A stretch of DNA of 64,000 nucleotides from Mucilaginibacter sp. (GCA_030445275.1 JAUCSE010000069.1:124001-188000), one strand, 5' to 3'. Positions 52,437 through 61,708 are shown, counted from the first letter of the stretch. A program made the numbers and translations. The notes: a model not told the origin generated them from the letters alone.

Positions 52437-52605
52437 GCGTCATTGCGAGGTATGAAGACAACCGACCGGAGGGAGCTCATTAATACCAATAAAAACAAAC
52501 ACAACATTAATAATCTCTACGCAGGCAGATCAATTGTGTGCTGGTTCAATACTTTGTTATCCGCTCTGTATAGCTTAGAAATTGCTTCGTTCCTCGCAAT
52601 GACGT
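52437..52605. mobile_element. Composite palindromic element, CGTCATTGCGAGG family, long copy 3
   Basis: Left GCGTCATTGCGAGGTATGAA, right GCTTCGTTCCTCGCAATGACG. The core ACAACCGACCGGAGGGAGCT to ATTAATAATCTCT is identical to copy 1 by eye. The segment after the core differs. Confidence 0.8.
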
Positions 52606-52641
52606 TTTGGTTATCTTTTTTTCCTGGCCTCCTAAATCTCC

Positions 52642-52649
52642 TATCTTTG
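52642..52649 (+). promoter_or_regulatory. -7 promoter box of mazG
   Basis: TATCTTTG, exact TAnnTTTG, 25 bases before the ATG at 52675. Confidence 0.5.
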
Positions 52650-52674
52650 TATTATACCAAAAAATAATAATTAT

Positions 52675-53478
52675 ATGCCGTTACAAGCGCCAGCAACTGC
52701 TGCAACACCCGCAACCGGATTTGAACGTCTGCTTCATATTATGGATGATCTGAGGGCAAATTGTCCCTGGGATAAAAAACAAACACTGGAAAGCCTGCGG
52801 CATCTTACCATCGAAGAAACTTATGAGCTTAGCGATGCTATTTTGAGCGCAGATATGCCCGAAATAAAAAAAGAATTGGGCGATATTATGCTGCATCTGG
52901 CTTTTTATGCCAAGATAGCCTCAGAAACAAACGACTTTACCATTACCGATGTACTGAACAGCGTATGCGAAAAACTGATTAACCGTCATCCGCATATATA
53001 CGGTGATGTTGAGGTGCAGAATGAGGAAGATGTAAAACGTAATTGGGAGCAAATTAAATTAAAAGAAGGTAATAAATCTGTTTTGGGTGGTGTACCTGCT
53101 TCATTACCGGCCCTGGTGAAAGCATCGCGCATACAGGAAAAAGCACGTGGGGTAGGTTTTGACTGGGAGGAGAAAGACCAGGTATGGGCAAAGGTTGAAG
53201 AAGAAATGCAGGAATTTAAAAATGAGTTTAATGCCGAAGATGGAACCGCCATTGATCAGGAAAAAGCTGAAGGCGAATTTGGCGACCTATTATTTTCGTT
53301 GATTAATTATGCTCGTTTTATAAACATTAACCCAGAGAACGCACTCGAAAAAACAAACAAAAAATTCATTAAACGCTTTCAATATCTGGAACTTAAAGCA
53401 AAGGAAAACGGCAAACAGTTACATGACATGAGCCTTGCCGAAATGGATATATTTTGGGATGAAGCAAAAAAATTATAA
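52675..53478 (+). CDS. mazG: Nucleoside triphosphate pyrophosphohydrolase MazG
   Basis: 267 residues, the two-domain form found in most bacteria. It converts NTPs and dNTPs to monophosphates, cleaning the pool of faulty nucleotides and lowering ppGpp-linked stress. Domain 1: CPWDKKQTLESLRHLTIEET, with the EExxE motif (Glu47, Glu48, Glu51) and KKELGDIMLHL. Domain 2 repeats the pattern with VEEEMQEFKNEF and EGEFGDLLFSLINYARF. LGGVPASLPALVKASRIQEK lies between. It starts with its own promoter box, directly after a repeat element. A lipoprotein gene follows. Confidence 0.95.
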   Translation: MPLQAPATAATPATGFERLLHIMDDLRANCPWDKKQTLESLRHLTIEETYELSDAILSADMPEIKKELGDIMLHLAFYAKIASETNDFTITDVLNSVCEKLINRHPHIYGDVEVQNEEDVKRNWEQIKLKEGNKSVLGGVPASLPALVKASRIQEKARGVGFDWEEKDQVWAKVEEEMQEFKNEFNAEDGTAIDQEKAEGEFGDLLFSLINYARFININPENALEKTNKKFIKRFQYLELKAKENGKQLHDMSLAEMDIFWDEAKKL

Positions 53479-53531
53479 AAAAAGCTAATGCTGGTGTAGC
53501 GTTTTAAAAAAGAGTTGCGTAATGGTTAAAA

Positions 53532-53987
53532 ATGCAATACACTATGAAACGTTATTTACTTTATTTATTACCATTAATGTTATTACTAGTTGAGGCCTGC
53601 TCAACTAAAAACGACTATACGGCCCCCCCAGCTCCTTTAGGCACTTTTCAGGGCTTTTTTAAATTACTTGTAAAAAAACCAACAGGTACTGATTATGACA
53701 CAGTAAAAAAAGTTACCAATCTTATCTTAACAATATCCTCGCCCAACAATTTCAAGGTAACCGGCGATACTGCTACCGTACATGCTGGCAGCAGGGGTTT
53801 ATTCAAGTACGATGGTACTTATATAGCTTTTTGGGATAGCACTTATAAAGTGGGCCCTCAAACCAAGATTCACCTGGTAAACACCTATCTTTATGCTTAC
53901 AGCGGTGGATTAAGGTTACAGATTCAACGTGCAAACCAGGCACAGGATTCAATTCTTGTTTATGACCTTAATAAAACTTCAAATTAA
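53532..53987 (+). CDS. Small lipoprotein of unknown function
   Basis: 151 residues. A lipoprotein signal is clear: MKRYLLYLLPLMLLLVEAC, with the Cys followed by Ser-Thr-Lys. Two ATGs are possible, at 53532 and 53544; the second gives a more usual signal. The mature part is beta-rich (GTFQGFFKLLVKK; LILTISSPNNFKV; GLFKYDGTYIAFWDSTYKVG) and resembles Bacteroidota surface lipoproteins without a known domain. It follows mazG by 53 bases but ends in its own terminator. No function is assigned. Confidence 0.75.
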   Translation: MQYTMKRYLLYLLPLMLLLVEACSTKNDYTAPPAPLGTFQGFFKLLVKKPTGTDYDTVKKVTNLILTISSPNNFKVTGDTATVHAGSRGLFKYDGTYIAFWDSTYKVGPQTKIHLVNTYLYAYSGGLRLQIQRANQAQDSILVYDLNKTSN

Positions 53988-54004
53988 TTATTGTTTTAAT
54001 TACC

Positions 54005-54034
54005 AGTCGTCGCTTTTTTAAGCGGCGGCTTTTT
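54005..54034 (+). terminator. Terminator of the lipoprotein gene
   Basis: AGTCGTCGCTT-TTTT-AAGCGGCGGCT, an 11-base stem with two G-T pairs, followed by TTTTA. Confidence 0.8.
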
Positions 54035-54279
54035 ATCATCGCCCCCTCTACCTATGTAAATTAAAGATCAGCGGCACTTAACGTGCTGCTGACTTTTTAA
54101 TTATTTCTTGTTAATACCCCAACAACATAACGACCAATGAAAATGAAGAAATCATAAATTTAAACAGGTAAAATTGATCATTAAAAAAAATGTTTTTTAA
54201 TTTGTATCAATATAGCTCCTTACTACGTAAAGGATTATAAATCAACAACAATACACATAAGCGGAATTAAATACATTTA

Positions 54280-54834
54280 ATGCATCCACCCCCTCGCATT
54301 ACTGAAGAAGAAGTCATCAGCCAATGCAAAGCAGGCAGCCTAAAATATCAGGAAATGCTGTATAAGCTATTCTATGGCTATGCTATGGGTATTAGTTTGC
54401 GTTACAGCCTAAATCGCGACGATGCATTGGAGGCTGTAAATGATGCTTTTATAAAGGTATTTAATGCCATACATACTTATAATATTGATAAGCCTTTTAA
54501 GGCATGGCTACGTACCATTGTAGTTAATACCGCTATTGACCGCAGGCGTAAAGACCTTAAATTTCAACTGAATGTTGATTTGGATCATGCAGCGCCCATC
54601 AGCAGCCATATAGGTACAGTTGATAATTTAAATGTACAGGATATTTTAAAACTAATGAATGAGCTGCCTGCAATACAGCTCACCATTTTTAATTTATACG
54701 AAATAGACGGATATAATCACGACGAAATTGCAAACATGCTGACTATTCCGGTAAGCTCATCAAGGGTTTACCTGAGCAGGGCAAAAGAAAGATTAAGAAA
54801 AATGTTACGGAAAGAAACACAAAGCCATGGATGA
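54280..54834 (+). CDS. ECF-type RNA polymerase sigma-70 factor
   Basis: 184 residues. Region 2 (about 20-90): YQEMLYKLFYGYAMGISLRY and DALEAVNDAFIKVFNAIHTY, then KPFKAWLRTIVVNTAIDRRR. Region 4 (about 120-180): LMNELPAIQLTIFNLYEIDG, then YNHDEIANMLTIPVSSSRVY. It is a small extracytoplasmic sigma that redirects RNA polymerase, probably to its own operon and envelope genes. The 3' end overlaps the next gene by eight bases; that gene encodes a membrane protein whose N-terminus is probably the anti-sigma part. No exact TAnnTTTG box is seen upstream, which is in line with autoregulation. Confidence 0.92.
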   Translation: MHPPPRITEEEVISQCKAGSLKYQEMLYKLFYGYAMGISLRYSLNRDDALEAVNDAFIKVFNAIHTYNIDKPFKAWLRTIVVNTAIDRRRKDLKFQLNVDLDHAAPISSHIGTVDNLNVQDILKLMNELPAIQLTIFNLYEIDGYNHDEIANMLTIPVSSSRVYLSRAKERLRKMLRKETQSHG

Positions 54835-56401
54835 GCAGTTGGATAACGACTTAAGCAACCACATCAGGGAGGTGTTTGATAATTTTGACGACGACTCCTA
54901 CCCTTCTGCTGATGAGGGTTGGTTACTGCTCAGGGAAAAATTCCCTGAAACGGAAAAGAAGCGTCCGGTTGCCTGGCTTTGGTGGGCAAGTACGGCCGCT
55001 GCTTTACTATTATTTGTTAGTCTTGGCGTATGGATGACGAATAAAAAACAACAACCACAAACAATAGCTATAAAACAGACAAAGCAAGAGCAAACATCAC
55101 TAAGCGATACTGGTAAATTATTGGCAACAAAACAAGCGCCTACCATTACTACTCATCCAGCAGCGGCGACTACTGCATCGATAGCGGATACAGATCGTAC
55201 GGCGGCTCAATACGCAGCATCAAAAGCACAAGCAAACAAATTAGCACAGGGTACCTCTGCACCTGGTGCAACAGCAATCACAGCGCCTACTAATCAGGTG
55301 TCAGTGCAACAGCCTGTTAATAACGTGCTGCTTGCCACCCAAAAGGCTAAACAAGCAGATAGCACCAGAGCTGTCACTGCTAAAACAAATACGCAGCAAA
55401 TTGCTGCTACTGTTCCTGCTGTTACCGGCTCTAATCCAGTAATCCCGCCAACCGCACAAAATGCGAAGTCAGTCAGTAGTACACAACCACCTGTTGTAAC
55501 CAAACCGGCTGTGCAACAATTTGCAGTTAATCCGCCAACTGTTAACGGCTCAAATACTATAGCTCCTGCTGCAAAAAATACCGCGGTTTCTGGTAGTTCG
55601 GCTACTGTGCCCCAGTCGGTGATTAAAGTTCCTAAGCAAGTGCCACCGCCCAATTCAATGGCTGCGCTGTTTGCAAACGAGAAAAATAATCCGCAAAAAC
55701 CCGCCGAAGAGTATACCGAAGATAAAAAAGTGCGCTTTGGTGTATATGCGGCTACGTTTTTTAATTACGCCAAAGGCAGCAGTAACCAGATCAATGCAGG
55801 TGCAGGTTTTACATCAGAAATTAAGCTTAGTAAAAACATAAAACTATCTACAGGTGTGGCGTTAGCTCAAAATACATTGAGCTATAATGGCTCCGGGCCT
55901 CCGTCTAATGGTGATTTTTATGCAGCAGCATTAGCAAAGGCTCCCCAGGCATTAACTTTTGATAGACAGGGTAATTTATTCTCCGCGAATGCAAACTTTC
56001 CTGTTCTTAAAAATTACAATGCTAATTTGGTTGGCTTGGATATACCGCTCAATATCAAATATGAATTTAACCCTCAAACAAGCGATGCCTATATTTCGGC
56101 GGGTTTAAGTTCGGGCACATTTATAAATGAGGCTTATACATCAGTTTATGGTTACTCTGCATCGTCAGTAGCAGCAGGAGCTTCATCAAATACAACTGAT
56201 GATGTAACCCGTAAAAATTTTACCGGATTTTATTTTGCCAAAACGCTCAATGTATCATTTGGGGTTGGTTATCCGATGGGTAAAAACCGGCTGATTATTG
56301 AGCCCTTTTTAAAATACCCGCTTGATGGGCTTGGTGCACAACAGATCCGTTTTGGGGCAGGTGGTTTAAACCTGAAGTTTAACTTTACAACAAAAAAATA
56401 A
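54827..56401 (+). CDS. Membrane-anchored protein with disordered linker and C-terminal beta-barrel-like domain
   Basis: 524 residues. Residues 1-45 form a short acidic cytoplasmic part (NHIREVFDNFDDDSYPSADE). One membrane segment is at 48-70 (WLWWASTAAALLLFVSLGVW). About 75-285 is a low-complexity Ala/Thr/Gln/Pro/Val region with repeated NGSNTIAP/TGSNPVIPP-like units. About 300-524 resembles an outer membrane beta-barrel protein: KVRFGVYAATFFNYAKGSSN, NIKLSTGVALAQNTLSY, KNRLIIEPFLKYPLDGLG. Overlap with the ECF sigma gene suggests the N-terminus is an anti-sigma part. If so, one chain may join cytoplasm, periplasm and outer membrane. Confidence 0.75.
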   Translation: MDEQLDNDLSNHIREVFDNFDDDSYPSADEGWLLLREKFPETEKKRPVAWLWWASTAAALLLFVSLGVWMTNKKQQPQTIAIKQTKQEQTSLSDTGKLLATKQAPTITTHPAAATTASIADTDRTAAQYAASKAQANKLAQGTSAPGATAITAPTNQVSVQQPVNNVLLATQKAKQADSTRAVTAKTNTQQIAATVPAVTGSNPVIPPTAQNAKSVSSTQPPVVTKPAVQQFAVNPPTVNGSNTIAPAAKNTAVSGSSATVPQSVIKVPKQVPPPNSMAALFANEKNNPQKPAEEYTEDKKVRFGVYAATFFNYAKGSSNQINAGAGFTSEIKLSKNIKLSTGVALAQNTLSYNGSGPPSNGDFYAAALAKAPQALTFDRQGNLFSANANFPVLKNYNANLVGLDIPLNIKYEFNPQTSDAYISAGLSSGTFINEAYTSVYGYSASSVAAGASSNTTDDVTRKNFTGFYFAKTLNVSFGVGYPMGKNRLIIEPFLKYPLDGLGAQQIRFGAGGLNLKFNFTTKK

Positions 56402-56405
56402 CAAT

Positions 56406-56583
56406 CAGTATCAAGTAGCTAGTATCAAGTATCACGACTTTAGCTTCACTAGTGCGGGATACATAGTATTGATTAGCTAATATCAGGCATCATTACTTTA
56501 AACATATTAATTAGTCACGTTAAGTGATTATAGTTAAATGCTTTCCAGAAAATCTTGATACTTGGTACTAACTACTTGATACT
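56406..56583. repeat. AGTATCAAGTA inverted repeat
   Basis: AGTATCAAGTAGCTAGTATC (56408 on) and GGTACTAACTACTTGATACT (56564 on) are inverted. A related GTAGTATCAAGTAAC lies at the right window edge. Confidence 0.6.
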
Positions 56584-56593
56584 AACTAAATCC

Positions 56594-57814
56594 CTACTTA
56601 AATCTGATAGCTTTTACCGGCGATATTTTACTTACCAGCATAGATGGTATGATCAATACCAACAGGCAAATAACCAGCGTACCAATATTCAGCATTAAAA
56701 TATCGGTTAAGTTAAATTCAACCGGTACAAAGGTCATGTAATAGGATGCCTGATCGAGCTTAAAAAAGTGGGTTTGCTGCTGAAAAAAGCCTAAACCCAA
56801 CCCCAACGCATTCCCCAACAATAGCCCCAGGCCAATAAGATAGGTTGCATTAAATAAAAACACTTTTTGTATGTTCCAGTTGGTTGCTCCCATGGCTTTA
56901 AACATACCTATCATGGAGGTGCGTTCCAGAATCATGATTAACAGAGCCGATATCATATTAATCACCGCCACAACAACCATCAATACCAGCATCACCACGG
57001 AGTTTACATCAAGCAGCTTAAGCCACTCAAATATGGCCGGATAATCCTCCAGCACCGTGTATGATCTTAATTTTACAGGTAATATATCATCAAGCTTGTT
57101 GGCTGCATAATTGACCTCATCAAAATTTGATACACGAAGTTCGTACTCTCCTATCTGGCTGGGTTCCCAGTTATTAAGCCGGTTTATTAATGATAAGGAA
57201 CCCACCACAAAGGTTTTATCCACCTCTTCAACTCCTATGTTAAATATGCCCTTTATAGTAAACTGGCGTTTGCGCAATGGCTCCTGTACAAAATACATCA
57301 GCAGTTTATCGCCCAATTTTAGTTTTAAACGGTCGGCAGTTGTTTGCGATAGCATGATCTCCTTTTGCGCCTCAACCGAGTCGGCAAAGTCAATCACATT
57401 ACCAGCCACCAGGTTCTTTCTGAAATATGTCCAATCGTAACTTTTATCAACCCCTTTTAATACAACACCCTCAATTTCATTATTGGCTTTAATAATGCCC
57501 GGCTTGGTGGCAAAAGGCATTACATGGGTTATCAGCGGGCTTTTGAGTGCGCGTTTTATAAAACTGCTATCAGCCTTAAATGGCGAACTTTCATACGAAC
57601 CATTCAAGTCAAATTTCACTATACGTATATCACCTGCAAAACCACGAACTTTTTCTCGTATTTCGTGTTTAAAGCCTTTAACAATGGCTAATGAAAGTAT
57701 CATAACGCCCAGGCCCAGCATAATACCAATAATGGCAATACGCACTATCAATTTGGAAAATGTGCGTTTTGACTTAAATGTTATTCGGGCTGATATAAAA
57801 GAGGCGAAACTCAA
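56594..57814 (-). CDS. FtsX/LolE-type ABC transporter permease
   Basis: 406 residues. Four membrane segments (about 22-45, 280-305, 325-350, 375-395) with a large periplasmic MacB-like domain between the first two. The N-terminus SFASFISARITFKSKRTFSK and the C-terminus SKISPVKAIRFK match lipoprotein-releasing permeases. LMILERTSMIGMFKAMGATN is the coupling region facing the ATPase. No ATPase gene is adjacent. The start is a TTG at 57814; no in-frame ATG fits, and related genes often start the same way. It is divergent from the NamZ gene 94 bases away. Confidence 0.88.
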   Translation of the reverse strand: MSFASFISARITFKSKRTFSKLIVRIAIIGIMLGLGVMILSLAIVKGFKHEIREKVRGFAGDIRIVKFDLNGSYESSPFKADSSFIKRALKSPLITHVMPFATKPGIIKANNEIEGVVLKGVDKSYDWTYFRKNLVAGNVIDFADSVEAQKEIMLSQTTADRLKLKLGDKLLMYFVQEPLRKRQFTIKGIFNIGVEEVDKTFVVGSLSLINRLNNWEPSQIGEYELRVSNFDEVNYAANKLDDILPVKLRSYTVLEDYPAIFEWLKLLDVNSVVMLVLMVVVAVINMISALLIMILERTSMIGMFKAMGATNWNIQKVFLFNATYLIGLGLLLGNALGLGLGFFQQQTHFFKLDQASYYMTFVPVEFNLTDILMLNIGTLVICLLVLIIPSMLVSKISPVKAIRFK

Positions 57815-57908
57815 TGCAGAATGATTTTTTGTACCTTCGCAAATATGCGGTTTTGCTGCTAAACCTGCTACTTTTAAAATTGTTTAACCATAATATTTTA
57901 TAATAAAA

Positions 57909-59150
57909 ATGCGTATTTTTTTTCAATGTGCTTTAATAACAGTTTTATGGGCAACTACTGCATGTGCCGGGTCTGCTATTTGTATCAATTGCAAACCGGC
58001 AAAAACTATAAAACACAAAAAAATAATTCCCGAAATAATAACGGGGGCCGATCAAACTGCACTGTATATTAACTATCTTAAGGGAAAAAATATTGGGATG
58101 GTTATTAATCAAACATCTGTTATCGGTAAAAACCTAACACCCAGCGTTGATAGCCTTTTAAGAGCTGGCATAGCTATAAAAAAAATATTTGGGCCCGAAC
58201 ATGGTTTCAGAGGTAATGCCAGTAATGGTGCAAGTGTTAATGATGATATCGATGCCAAAACTAAACTACCGGTTATATCTCTTTATGGTAATAAACATTA
58301 CAAACCCACACCCGAGGATCTGAAGGCTATTGACCTCATGATATTTGACGTTCAGGATGTTGGCGTTAGGTTTTATACTTATATATCCACGCTGCATTAT
58401 GTGATGGAAGCCTGTGCCGAAAATAATATAGAATTGATGATACTGGATAGACCTAATCCTAATGGCTACCTGATTGATGGCCCAATACTCGACACTGCAG
58501 CGATAAGCCGTTCGTTTATTGCCATGCACCCCATACCTATTAGCCACGGCATGACCATTGCTGAATATGCACAAATGATAAACGGTGAAGGCTGGTTAAA
58601 AAACGGGGTAAAATGTAAGCTTAAGATCATCAAGGTTGCTCATTATAAACATTCCCTGATTTATAAGCTGCCAGTAAATCCATCGCCAAATTTAAATACT
58701 CATCAATCTATTTCCTTATACCCCAGTATATGCTTGTTTGAAGGCACTGTAATGAGCCTGGGTCGTGGTACATTTTTCCCTTTCCTGGAAGTTGGGCATC
58801 CGGCACTAAAAGGTAAATATGCGTTTTCGTTTACCCCCTTAAGTATACCCGGTATGAGCGAGGATCCGCCACAAAAGGATAAGTTATGTTATGGGGTAGA
58901 TTTAAAGGATTATAGCATTGACCGGATAAGGAGCAAAAGACATATTGATCTGTCGGTATTGATAGAGCTTTACAAAGCATTTCCAGATAAAGCACACTTT
59001 TTTAACGCCTATTTTACCAAACTGGCAGGTACACCTGAACTAAGAAAACAAATTGAAGCCGGTAAAAGCGAAGCACAGATATATCAAAGCTGGGTGCCGG
59101 GACTAAATAAATTTAAGGCCACACGCGGTAAATATTTATTGTACGAATAA
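57909..59150 (+). CDS. DUF1343 / NamZ-type exo-beta-N-acetylmuramidase
   Basis: 413 residues. N-terminal signal MRIFFQCALITVLWATTACA; a Cys at 19 makes a lipoprotein possible (TTAC-A-G). The family (GH171) removes terminal N-acetylmuramic acid from peptidoglycan fragments. Landmarks: GKNIGMVINQTSVIGKN, KIFGPEHGFRGNASNGASVN, LMIFDVQDVGVRFYTYISTL and DRPNPNGYLIDGP, all at conserved family positions. It acts in the periplasm or outside in cell-wall recycling. Transcribed together with fmt (31 bases between them). The match to DUF1343 is strong; activity on MurNAc is from the family. Confidence 0.9.
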   Translation: MRIFFQCALITVLWATTACAGSAICINCKPAKTIKHKKIIPEIITGADQTALYINYLKGKNIGMVINQTSVIGKNLTPSVDSLLRAGIAIKKIFGPEHGFRGNASNGASVNDDIDAKTKLPVISLYGNKHYKPTPEDLKAIDLMIFDVQDVGVRFYTYISTLHYVMEACAENNIELMILDRPNPNGYLIDGPILDTAAISRSFIAMHPIPISHGMTIAEYAQMINGEGWLKNGVKCKLKIIKVAHYKHSLIYKLPVNPSPNLNTHQSISLYPSICLFEGTVMSLGRGTFFPFLEVGHPALKGKYAFSFTPLSIPGMSEDPPQKDKLCYGVDLKDYSIDRIRSKRHIDLSVLIELYKAFPDKAHFFNAYFTKLAGTPELRKQIEAGKSEAQIYQSWVPGLNKFKATRGKYLLYE

Positions 59151-59181
59151 CAGAACCAAGCACTATCAAATAGCTAATAAC

Positions 59182-60099
59182 ATGAGAATCATATTTATGG
59201 GCACCCCCCAGTTTGCGGTTGCATCATTGGATGCATTAATTAAAGCAGGTAGTGATATTGTTGGTGTGGTAACCGCTCCTGATAAACCTGCAGGCCGCGG
59301 GCAAAAGGTAAGCGAATCGGCGGTGAAACAATATGCGGTGGCTAATGGCTTGAAAGTGCTTCAGCCCGAAAAATTAAAAAAACCTGAGTTTTTAGCTGAA
59401 CTTAAAACTTTACAGGCTGATTTGCAGGTGGTGGTAGCTTTCCGTATGCTGCCCGAGGTAGTGTGGGCCATGCCAGCAAGGGGAACTATTAATTTGCATG
59501 CTTCCTTACTGCCGCAATATCGCGGCGCTGCTCCTATTAACTGGGTGCTGATAAACGGCGAAAAAGAAAGCGGCGTAACTACCTTTTTCCTGAAACAGGA
59601 AATTGATACAGGTGATGTGTTGTTTACCGAAAAAGTAACCCTGAGTGGTCATGAAACTGCCGGCGAGTTACACGACTGGCTCATGAACAAAGGTGCGGGC
59701 TTACTGGTAAAAACAGTAAAGGCCGTTGAGAGCGGTCGTTTCCATGAGCATCCGCAAACACAGCTGTTAACTGGCGAGGAGCTAAGACATGCACCCAAAA
59801 TATTTAAGGAAGACTGCTTGATTGACTGGACTCAACCTACCGAACAGGTATACAACAAAATACGCGGTCTTAGTCCAATACCTACTGCCTATACCGAATT
59901 GAACGGAAAAATTTTAAAAGTGTACGGGTCGGAGTTGCAGTTGGATGAACCGACAATAAAACCTGGTGGCTTTCTGACTGACAACAAAACCTACCTGAAA
60001 TTTGCCGCAAAAGATGGCTTTATCAGTCTGACAGATATACAGCTGGAAGGCAAGAAACGGATGGGTATTGAGGATTTTTTGCGTGGAGTGAAACTGTAG
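59182..60099 (+). CDS. fmt: Methionyl-tRNA formyltransferase
   Basis: 305 residues, near the usual 305-315. It formylates initiator Met-tRNA with 10-formyl-tetrahydrofolate. The catalytic set is present: Asn104 and His106 in INLHASLLPQYRGAAPINW, and Asp142 in KQEIDTGDVLF. The N-terminal IIFMGTPQFAVASLDALI and APDKPAGRGQKV loops are typical. The C-terminal OB-fold spans about 205-305. It follows the NamZ gene in the same direction after 31 bases. Its usual partner def (deformylase) is not in this window. Confidence 0.96.
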   Translation: MRIIFMGTPQFAVASLDALIKAGSDIVGVVTAPDKPAGRGQKVSESAVKQYAVANGLKVLQPEKLKKPEFLAELKTLQADLQVVVAFRMLPEVVWAMPARGTINLHASLLPQYRGAAPINWVLINGEKESGVTTFFLKQEIDTGDVLFTEKVTLSGHETAGELHDWLMNKGAGLLVKTVKAVESGRFHEHPQTQLLTGEELRHAPKIFKEDCLIDWTQPTEQVYNKIRGLSPIPTAYTELNGKILKVYGSELQLDEPTIKPGGFLTDNKTYLKFAAKDGFISLTDIQLEGKKRMGIEDFLRGVKL

Positions 60100-60133
60100 T
60101 TTCATTTCTAATACATTCCTCCTCCCAGACTTT

Positions 60134-60751
60134 TTACTGCTTGCTTAATTTAATAGTTTGCTGTTTTAATTTTTGCGATGTATTATCCAATCGCTCAACA
60201 CTCTTGCTATCAGGCATGCTTTTATCCTGATAGTTTTCAATCACGGGCATAGTTACCGCTATTTTCAGCGCAAGGTGATAATCATTTATTATCATTCTAT
60301 TACTGTCGATATCTTTCATCAGTGTAGAAAACTTTTTTATTTTACCCGTGTACTTATGATTGCTGTTTGTTATTAACAAGCGTAACCTTGCTCTCAACAC
60401 AGTATCCTTAATATCTGATAATGCCCCATTGGCCGAATCATAGTAGTTACCAGACTTGGCTGCATACTTATTAAATGCTTCCAAACTATCGGGCATCCCT
60501 GCATAAAATTGCTGCAATCCTGTTTCTAAGTTTTGTAGTTCAGGACGCTTTTTAACAAGATCAGCATAAATATCATCCATCAAAGACCCACCTCTTGAGT
60601 ACACTTTTTTAATGCTACCTGCTGAATAATCATCTTTTAATGGTTCTGGGGTCTCTGCTTTTGGAGGCTCGGTATTTTTTGCAGGGATGTGATCACATGC
60701 AGAACAAAAGATAGCTATAAGAGCCATTGATAATAAGGTAATTGCTTTCAT
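60134..60751 (-). CDS. Lipoprotein of unknown function
   Basis: 205 residues. Lipoprotein signal MKAITLLSMALIAIFCSAC with Cys at 19. A proline/glutamate-rich spacer follows (PAKNTEPPKAETPEPLKDD). The rest is mostly helical (LMDDIYADLVKKRPELQNLE; TGLQQFYAGMPDSLEAFNKY; LRARLRLLI-like stretch) and ends in a Gln/Lys-rich helix. No family is recognised. It is convergent with fmt and divergent from the DUF3050 gene. Probably anchored to the inner or outer membrane on the periplasmic side. Confidence 0.75.
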   Translation of the reverse strand: MKAITLLSMALIAIFCSACDHIPAKNTEPPKAETPEPLKDDYSAGSIKKVYSRGGSLMDDIYADLVKKRPELQNLETGLQQFYAGMPDSLEAFNKYAAKSGNYYDSANGALSDIKDTVLRARLRLLITNSNHKYTGKIKKFSTLMKDIDSNRMIINDYHLALKIAVTMPVIENYQDKSMPDSKSVERLDNTSQKLKQQTIKLSKQ

Positions 60752-60880
60752 AATGAAGTCTATATTTATTTGACCATGTAACTTACCAATTGTTACCGTT
60801 ATACTTATTGTTCAAAATCTTTGTCTCATCAACCCAAAGTCAAAATAAATAAACACTTCATTAATAATCACCGGGTTTGT

Positions 60881-60888
60881 TATTTTTG
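60881..60888 (+). promoter_or_regulatory. -7 promoter box of the DUF3050 gene
   Basis: TATTTTTG, exact TAnnTTTG, 22 bases before the ATG at 60911. It shows that the open frame upstream of 60911 is not translated. Confidence 0.5.
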
Positions 60889-60910
60889 CAACCGCATAAA
60901 TTATTACACC

Positions 60911-61708
60911 ATGGCAAATTACAGCGACAGAATTGCACTTTTAAAAACAGAGATCCAACCATTACGTGAACAGTTAATACAGCACGAGCTTTATAAGAAT
61001 ATCAACTCGCTTGATGAACTGACCGTTTTTATGGATCATCACGTATTTGCCGTGTGGGATTTTATGTCGCTACTAAAATCATTGCAGCAAAGATTAACCT
61101 GTACCACCACACCATGGATGCCTGCAGGCAATGCCAATACCCGTTACCTGATCAACGAGATTGTTACCGGCGAGGAAAGTGATGTGGATGAGGCTGGTAA
61201 TCGCACTAGTCACTTTGAACTGTACCTGCGTGCTATGCAGCAAGCCGGCAGCCAGGCTGTTGCCATCAATAACTTGTTTAATGAGCTTAACTTTGGTAAA
61301 CATGTTGACGAAGCATTGATTATTGCCGATATCCCGGTAGCGGCCCGCAATTTCGTGCAGCATACTTTTGAGGTGATCAGCAATAATAAAGATCACGTTC
61401 AGGCCGCTGTGTTTACTTTTGGTCGCGAGGATCTGATACCGGATATGTTTGTAAGCATAGTGAAGGAACTTAGCCAGCAGCTACCCGGCAAAGTTGACAT
61501 TCTATTATACTACCTGGAACGCCATATTGAAGTTGACGGCGACCATCACTCCCGGTTAGCCTACCAAATGACCGCCGAGCTTTGCGGAGATGACGATAGC
61601 AAATGGCAGGACGCAACTATAGCTGTACAAGAAGCCCTACAAACCCGTATTGCGCTTTGGGATGGTATCCTTGCAGCTATAAAGACACCCGTATCTTCTG
61701 AATTATAA
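60911..61708 (+). CDS. DUF3050 family protein (heme-oxygenase-like fold)
   Basis: 265 residues from the ATG at 60911. The open frame reaches back to 60821, but that ATG would lie upstream of the promoter box. DUF3050 signature: LREQLIQHELYKNINSLDEL, FMDHHVFAVWDFMSLLKSLQ, TPWMPAGNANTRYLINEIVT and the late EVDGDHHSRLAYQM. His pairs (DHHVFAVWD and DGDHHS) may bind a metal, as in heme-oxygenase-like diiron proteins; this is inference. The physiological role is unknown. Single gene, followed by repeats. Confidence 0.88.
   Translation: MANYSDRIALLKTEIQPLREQLIQHELYKNINSLDELTVFMDHHVFAVWDFMSLLKSLQQRLTCTTTPWMPAGNANTRYLINEIVTGEESDVDEAGNRTSHFELYLRAMQQAGSQAVAINNLFNELNFGKHVDEALIIADIPVAARNFVQHTFEVISNNKDHVQAAVFTFGREDLIPDMFVSIVKELSQQLPGKVDILLYYLERHIEVDGDHHSRLAYQMTAELCGDDDSKWQDATIAVQEALQTRIALWDGILAAIKTPVSSEL

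Noticed and set aside
60821..60910. 30-codon upstream extension of the DUF3050 gene
   Set aside because: The -7 box at 60881-60888 lies inside it, and the family begins near MANYSD.
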